A DNA stretch of 8,275 bases from Candidatus Peribacter sp. UBA2144 (GTDB lineage Bacteria > Patescibacteriota > Gracilibacteria > Peribacterales > Peribacteraceae). The notes beneath the pieces were generated by a model that saw only the letters and a list, made by a program, of their open reading frames with translations, searched no databases and was not told the origin of the DNA. Made by a program: the position numbers and the translations under genes. Positions within the stretch are counted from its first letter, which is position 1, and each line of letters opens with the position of its first letter. Where the stretch lies: contig DCXE01000035.1 of assembly GCA_002328295.1 (NCBI GenBank), positions 1 through 8,275 of the forward strand. The letters run 5' to 3'. Shown here in pieces: positions 5,844 through 8,275 of the stretch.

Positions 5844-5853
5844 TCTTTAGCTC

Positions 5854-6063
5854 ATGTCACGTAAATGCTCCAAGACTGGCAAAAAGACTGTTTTCGGAAA
5901 TACCCGAAGCCACTCGATGAGACATACAAGGCGCCAGTTCAAGCCGAATATTCAAAAGAAGCGAGTTTATGATCCTAAAACAAAGACTTACAAAGTTATA
6001 AAGGTCTCGACAAGTTACCTTCGAACTTTGGCGAAGAGAATGCAGGAGGGGAAGAAGGTTTGA
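5854..6063 (+). CDS. rpmB: 50S ribosomal protein bL28
   Basis: A 69-residue, strongly basic protein with the bL28 layout: a SRKCSKTGKK N-terminus (corresponding to the CxxTGK zinc-ribbon/turn region of the family), VFGNTRSHSMRHTRRQFKPNIQKKR in the middle and KVSTSYLRTLAK near the end (compare VSTKALRTI in other bacteria). It is part of the large ribosomal subunit. Its length is within the usual range. The TGA stop at 6061-6063 shows that TGA is a stop codon in this genome. It stands alone rather than beside rpmG, is divergent from the 76-residue protein gene, and converges on the release-factor-like gene with 36 bp between stops. Confidence 0.95.
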   Translation: MSRKCSKTGKKTVFGNTRSHSMRHTRRQFKPNIQKKRVYDPKTKTYKVIKVSTSYLRTLAKRMQEGKKV

Positions 6064-6095
6064 TTCGGGTTCGGCTATCGGGTTCGGTTTTCGGG
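6064..6095. repeat. Degenerate TTCGGG tandem array between convergent genes
   Basis: Five degenerate TTCGGG-type units fill the 36-bp gap between the stops of rpmB and the release-factor-like gene (TTCGGG, TTCGGC, TATCGGG, TTCGGTT, TTCGGG). The same words recur at 7111-7121 at the end of the secreted-protein gene. No hairpin or T-tract typical of a bidirectional terminator is seen. Confidence 0.6.
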
Positions 6096-6099
6096 TTTA

Positions 6100-6513
6100 T
6101 TATTCATCCTCCTCAGGATCCACTTTCTGCCTGGATTCCTTTTTATCAGCTTGGTGGTGCTTCTCTTCGAGCATCTTTTGCTTTGACCTTCTGGATCTGC
6201 GTTGTTTTTGCTTTTCTATCTTATGATGTTTCTGGGCAAGTTCCGATTTTGCGTCTAATTGCTCTTCCTCGATCTTATCAATTAATAACTCATAAGCTTC
6301 TTTTCTATTCTGATGAAGACCTCTGTGATGCTGGTATCTGACTGTGATTCCAGTTGGCTCATGCGTCAGCTCCACACAATTGGTCGATTTATTGATCTTC
6401 TGGCCCCCATGCCCGCCGCCGCGCGTATGGTGCTCCTCGATATCCTCCAATTTGATCTCGAGCTTAGCTATCTTCTTCAAGTACTTTTGTTGTAGGTCAT
6501 CTGGTAAGTGCAT
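6100..6513 (-). CDS. Peptide chain release factor-like (ArfB/YaeJ-type) protein
   Basis: A 137-residue protein consisting of the catalytic RF-1 domain only. After a short N-terminal helix it has TRGGGHGGQKINKS with the GGQ at 36-38, which triggers peptidyl-tRNA hydrolysis on the ribosome, then NCVELTHEPTGITVRYQHHRGLHQNRKEA. The C-terminus (about 85-130) is a long, highly charged helix rich in Lys, Arg, His and Gln, as in ArfB, where the basic tail enters the empty mRNA channel. There is no codon-recognition domain with PxT or SPF motifs, so it is not RF1 or RF2. The best guess is rescue of stalled ribosomes; an alternative is a C12orf65-like factor acting on split 50S subunits. It converges with rpmB and is preceded by a 7-bp tandem repeat array. 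Confidence 0.88.
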   Translation of the reverse strand: MHLPDDLQQKYLKKIAKLEIKLEDIEEHHTRGGGHGGQKINKSTNCVELTHEPTGITVRYQHHRGLHQNRKEAYELLIDKIEEEQLDAKSELAQKHHKIEKQKQRRSRRSKQKMLEEKHHQADKKESRQKVDPEEDE

Positions 6514-6518
6514 GACTC

Positions 6519-6553
6519 AAGTATTAAGTATTGAGTATTAAGTATCAAGTATG
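6519..6553. repeat. Five tandem 7-bp units (AAGTATT)
   Basis: Units AAGTATT, AAGTATT, GAGTATT, AAGTATC and AAGTATG follow each other without gaps, directly upstream of the release-factor-like gene start at 6513. Read on the minus strand they give repeated TACTTAATA words that resemble -10 boxes, one of which (AATACT) ends 6 nt before the ATG. Promoter activity is possible but not shown. Confidence 0.75.
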
Positions 6554-6569
6554 GAATGCCAGTTGTCTG

Positions 6570-6656
6570 AACCTTGATTTGCTTGATTACAGGATTAACT
6601 TGATTACAGAGAATTACCTTAAATCCTGTTTATCATGAAAATCATGTTGATCATGG
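6570..6656. repeat. Imperfect inverted repeat of 9-bp units
   Basis: The left arm, about 6570-6596, and the right arm, about 6622-6648, pair with a perfect core ACAGGATT/AATCCTGT (6589-6596/6622-6629) and imperfect extensions made of TTGATT-type and ATCATG-type words. The right part reads as 9-bp units (TATCATGAA, AATCATGTT, GATCATGGT). It lies in the 221-bp spacer between the divergent release-factor-like gene and the secreted-protein gene. The rest of that spacer holds the 7-bp array and the ECF-type promoter motif. Confidence 0.65.
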
Positions 6657-6664
6657 TCTTTTTT

Positions 6665-6692
6665 GTAAGAATCACAAACCTCACTCGTCTTA
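6665..6692 (+). promoter_or_regulatory. ECF-type promoter motif before the secreted-protein gene
   Basis: GTAAGAA (6665-6671), 14 nt, CGTCTTA (6686-6692). The same two boxes with the same 14-nt spacing occur upstream of the ECF sigma gene (7315-7342). CGTC -10 boxes are typical of ECF sigma factors. Transcription would start near 6697-6700, giving a leader of about 36 nt before the ATG at 6735. It probably makes this gene a target of the neighbouring sigma factor. Confidence 0.6.
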
Positions 6693-6734
6693 AGCACTGT
6701 CACAGACACTTTTATTCTTTCCCAACCATACTCA

Positions 6735-7124
6735 ATGAAAAGGCTCGACAGATTCGTATCACTCTCTCTATTAGGAGTCCTTACTGTTGCACTGGTGCCC
6801 GTAGCATCAGCACAGGGACAATTCTGGGGACAAATTCCCGAAGGCGCTCGCGAGGAGCTTAGGGAATGCAAGGAAAAAGAAACAAGAGAAGAGAAACGCG
6901 AATGTGCGAAAGCGGTATTCGAGAAATACGACATCGATCCGCCTGTAAGACGTATACGTAGGCATTTCAAGCACAAGATAGGAAGAGGGGTTGGCAAATG
7001 TTTACGTTTAGAGGATAGAGGAGAGGCTTCACAATGCTTCCTTAACATTTACGACAAGGTGAAACAAATGAGGGAAGAAGGGGGACCCACGCACCAGAGC
7101 GCTAGCGCGCTCGGTTCGGGGTAA
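6735..7124 (+). CDS. Small secreted four-cysteine protein, probable ECF target
   Basis: A 129-residue protein that I cannot assign to a family. A Sec signal peptide covers residues 1-26 (basic KRLDR, hydrophobic core, ASA before QG). The mature part is rich in charged residues and helical in character, with four cysteines (44, 56, 92 and 103, in REC-K, REC-A, GKC and SQC contexts). These suggest two disulfides outside the cytoplasm and therefore a stable small extracytoplasmic protein. The last about 15 residues (GGPTHQSASALGSG) are low-complexity and encoded by a GC-rich palindrome. The start codon is the only one giving a full signal peptide. Upstream is an ECF-type promoter shared with the sigma gene and downstream a terminator, so it is a single-gene unit in an envelope-stress-like regulon. 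Confidence 0.75.
   Translation: MKRLDRFVSLSLLGVLTVALVPVASAQGQFWGQIPEGAREELRECKEKETREEKRECAKAVFEKYDIDPPVRRIRRHFKHKIGRGVGKCLRLEDRGEASQCFLNIYDKVKQMREEGGPTHQSASALGSG
7097..7121. repeat. GC-rich palindrome at the 3' end of the secreted-protein gene
   Basis: GAGCGC-TAGC-GCGCTC (7097-7112) followed by GGTTCGGGG encodes the SASALGSG tail. Its composition differs from the rest of the gene, and the TTCGGG word recurs in the array at 6064-6095. It may be a repeat fragment that was read into the gene and changed its C-terminus. Confidence 0.45.
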
Positions 7125-7125
7125 A

Positions 7126-7150
7126 AATCCTGAAGTGTAGTTTCAGGATT
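7126..7150 (+). other. Small hairpin directly after the secreted-protein gene
   Basis: AATCCTGAA (7126-7134) and TTCAGGATT (7142-7150) form a perfect 9-bp stem with a 7-nt loop, starting 1 nt after the stop codon. There is no T-tract, so it may act together with the stronger hairpin at 7161-7193. Confidence 0.55.
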
Positions 7151-7160
7151 ACATCATCGG

Positions 7161-7210
7161 AATACTGCTGCAGTTGATTACTGCGGCAGTATTTGTTAAT
7201 TATTGGTTTT
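7161..7210 (+). terminator. Rho-independent terminator of the secreted-protein gene
   Basis: AATACTGCTGCAG (7161-7173) and CTGCGGCAGTATT (7181-7193) form a 13-bp stem (one G-U pair) around a 7-nt loop, followed by a T-rich tail (TGTTAATTATTGGTTTT, 7194-7210). It lies 36 nt after the stop codon and separates this gene from the sigma operon. Confidence 0.75.
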
Positions 7211-7218
7211 AGTTGAGA

Positions 7219-7303
7219 GCAATTAGCAGATTAGCAATTAGCAATTGGCTTTTTTTTAATCAAAAAAATAGCCAATCTGCCAATCTGCCAATATGCTAAT
7301 TGC
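7219..7303. repeat. Long hairpin of ATTAGCA/GCCAATCT units
   Basis: The left arm (7219 to about 7257) consists of AATTAGC-type units of 7-8 bp ending in TTGGCTTTTTTTT; the right arm (about 7263-7303) is AAAAAAATAGCCAA followed by GCCAATCT-type units and ends in GCTAATTGC. The arms pair imperfectly along their whole length around a short loop. It sits between the terminator and the ECF sigma promoter, which begins 12 nt later. A TTG start for the sigma gene at 7300 would fall inside it and is unlikely. Confidence 0.75.
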
Positions 7304-7314
7304 CGGTAATTTGT

Positions 7315-7342
7315 GTAAGAACATACCTCTTCATTCGTCTTA
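7315..7342 (+). promoter_or_regulatory. ECF-type autoregulatory promoter of the sigma operon
   Basis: GTAAGAA (7315-7321), 14 nt, CGTCTTA (7336-7342): the same motif and spacing as before the secreted-protein gene. The -10 box overlaps the ATG at 7342, so transcription should start around 7347-7351. This favours the ATG at 7351 as the real, near-leaderless sigma start. ECF sigma factors commonly transcribe their own operon. Confidence 0.6.
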
Positions 7343-7350
7343 TGATCTGG

Positions 7351-7872
7351 ATGCCCCATTCTTCCGTAGAACGCCGTTTCACAAAAGCGTACGACCTATA
7401 CGCAGACTCGATCTTTAGACATTGTTACTTCCGGATTGGAGACAGAGAAAGGGGCAAAGAGCTGATGCAGGACGCATTCCTTAAAACCTGGGAGTACATC
7501 GCCAAGGGCAACGAAGTGGAAGATATGAGGGCATTTCTGTACCGTACGGCAAATAATCTGATAGTCGATCTGTACAGGCGTAGAGCCAAGAGGACAGAGG
7601 AGTCGTTCGAAGACTTGCAGGAAAAAGGTTTCGATGTTGCAAGTTCAGAAAGAACCGAAAAGGAGACCGAAGAAGGTTTTACTTCAGATGAAGTAGTATC
7701 GGTGCTTGGCAAGATAGAAGAGCCGTACAGATCAGCAGTAATAATGAGATACATTGATGATCTGAGTCCCAAGCAAATTGCACAGTCCCTTGGAGAATCG
7801 GTAAATGTAGTATCCGTTCGAATAAACCGCGGAATGAAGAAGTTAAAGTCACTATTACCAAAATATGGATGA
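7351..7872 (+). CDS. ECF-type RNA polymerase sigma-70 factor
   Basis: A 173-residue sigma factor with only regions 2 and 4, as in ECF (group 4) sigmas. Region 2 (about 11-79) contains YADSIFRHCYFRIGDRERGKE..QDAFLKTWEYI and the DNA-melting/-10-reading part MRAFLYRTANNLIVDLYRRR. A charged linker (80-112) follows. Region 4 (about 113-168) holds LGKIEEPYRSAVIMRYIDDLSPKQIAQSLGESVNVVSVRINRGMKKL, whose helix-turn-helix reads the -35 box. I chose the ATG at 7351 because the candidate promoter runs through 7342; longer starts (TTG 7300, ATG 7342) would lie in the repeat or promoter. Its TGA overlaps the next ORF by 8 bp, indicating coupled synthesis with its probable anti-sigma factor. Confidence 0.9.
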   Translation: MPHSSVERRFTKAYDLYADSIFRHCYFRIGDRERGKELMQDAFLKTWEYIAKGNEVEDMRAFLYRTANNLIVDLYRRRAKRTEESFEDLQEKGFDVASSERTEKETEEGFTSDEVVSVLGKIEEPYRSAVIMRYIDDLSPKQIAQSLGESVNVVSVRINRGMKKLKSLLPKYG

Positions 7873-8275
7873 ACTAGAAAAATTTTTGGCCTCAGCAAAA
7901 GCAGTATCCCTATCGGATACAGAGCGTTGTGCAATGCGTGATGAGATATTTGCGGGAACCGTTGCAAAGTCGGTCACTGGCATTGAGCTAAGTAAGTGCG
8001 AAAAAAGGAGTTTTAAAAAAGAATTGAAAAGATTTATTAAATTGAATCCAATTGTTTCTTTTGGTAATTCGTTTGGAGGTCTTATGCATCTTAAGTTTGC
8101 TGCAACTGCTGTAATTGCCGCGATTATTATTACTTCGACCGGCGGAGGAGTTGCATATGCGGCGGAGGATACTCTGCCCGGCGATCTGCTTTATCCGGTC
8201 AAGGTAAATGTTACAGAGCCCTTGCGCGAGCACATGCATTTTAATAAAGATACTCGTGCACGATGGGCGGAAAAA
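7865..8275 (+). CDS. Membrane anti-sigma-like protein with DUF5667-like region, partial
   Basis: The ATG at 7865 overlaps the end of the sigma gene by 8 bp; the frame stays open for 137 codons to the window edge, so the C-terminus is missing. Residues 1-72 are cytoplasmic-looking and helical (MDELEKFLASAKAVSLSDTE..., then SFKKELKRFIKL), a suitable size for sigma binding but without the HxxxCxxC zinc motif. Residues about 76-99 form one membrane helix ending AYA. Outside the membrane, EDTLPGDLLYPVKVNVTEPLRE begins the DUF5667 pattern (LPGD.LYP.K...E). The arrangement suggests a membrane-bound anti-sigma factor whose outer domain senses envelope conditions; that function is inferred from layout and gene order. 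A single-pass sensor of this type could be cut by a site-2 protease such as the one at 4812-5483, but nothing in the sequence links them. Confidence 0.82.
   Translation, partial: MDELEKFLASAKAVSLSDTERCAMRDEIFAGTVAKSVTGIELSKCEKRSFKKELKRFIKLNPIVSFGNSFGGLMHLKFAATAVIAAIIITSTGGGVAYAAEDTLPGDLLYPVKVNVTEPLREHMHFNKDTRARWAEK

Noticed and set aside
6614..7048. Minus-strand frame of 144 codons over the secreted-protein gene
   Set aside because: The forward frame has a textbook signal peptide, a promoter motif and a terminator; the reverse frame is Ser/Arg-rich with no domain and runs into the repeat.
5854..7872. Recoded TGA (genetic code 25)
   Set aside because: rpmB, the site-2 protease and the sigma gene end at TGA at family-typical lengths or at tight gene overlaps, so TGA is a stop.
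7425..7967. Minus-strand frame of 180 codons over the sigma gene
   Set aside because: It is the antisense shadow of the ECF sigma factor and its overlapping anti-sigma gene, both of which show conserved motifs in the forward frames.

Overview
The window looks like a piece of an uncultivated bacterial chromosome, most plausibly from the Candidate Phyla Radiation (Patescibacteria). This is an inference from the gene types (an ECF sigma factor overlapping a DUF5667-like membrane protein, a short bL28, a stand-alone GGQ release-factor-like protein), the general lack of Shine-Dalgarno sequences and the spacers packed with short repeats. Several genes end in TGA at the expected family length, so the standard bacterial code applies and the TGA=Gly code of Gracilibacteria is excluded. 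No database search could be run.

Left part (about 1-5490, all genes on the minus strand). Read in transcription order this is a site-2 protease-like membrane metalloprotease, a membrane-anchored SGNH hydrolase (ATGA overlap with the protease), a 52-residue DUF5989 protein, a 75-residue SxtJ-like membrane protein, a NodU/CmcH/TobZ-type carbamoyltransferase (1 nt after SxtJ) and a second membrane-anchored SGNH hydrolase. The carbamoyltransferase + SxtJ + DUF5989 trio resembles the sxtI-sxtJ-sxtK order of saxitoxin clusters. With two SGNH enzymes facing the cell exterior it most likely decorates a surface glycan or lipid with carbamoyl and/or acyl groups. The carbamoyltransferase carries an in-frame palindromic repeat that adds about 23 residues.

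Middle (about 5490-6515). A small unrecognised protein on the minus strand is divergent from bL28 (rpmB), with back-to-back promoters between them. bL28 converges on an ArfB-like release-factor homologue.

Right part (about 6515-8275, plus strand). A small secreted four-cysteine protein ends in a hairpin terminator. It is followed by an ECF sigma factor overlapping a membrane protein that looks like its anti-sigma factor and runs off the window. The same bipartite motif, GTAAGAA-N14-CGTCTTA, lies upstream of both the secreted protein and the sigma factor, which suggests an autoregulated ECF promoter and one target gene.

Two further themes run through the window. Several genes have a TANNNT-like -10 box 6-8 nt before the ATG and no Shine-Dalgarno, as expected of leaderless mRNAs. 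Many spacers hold short 7-9 bp tandem units, a different unit at each place, and five of these form long imperfect hairpins. Three of the five abut the stop codons of cassette genes.
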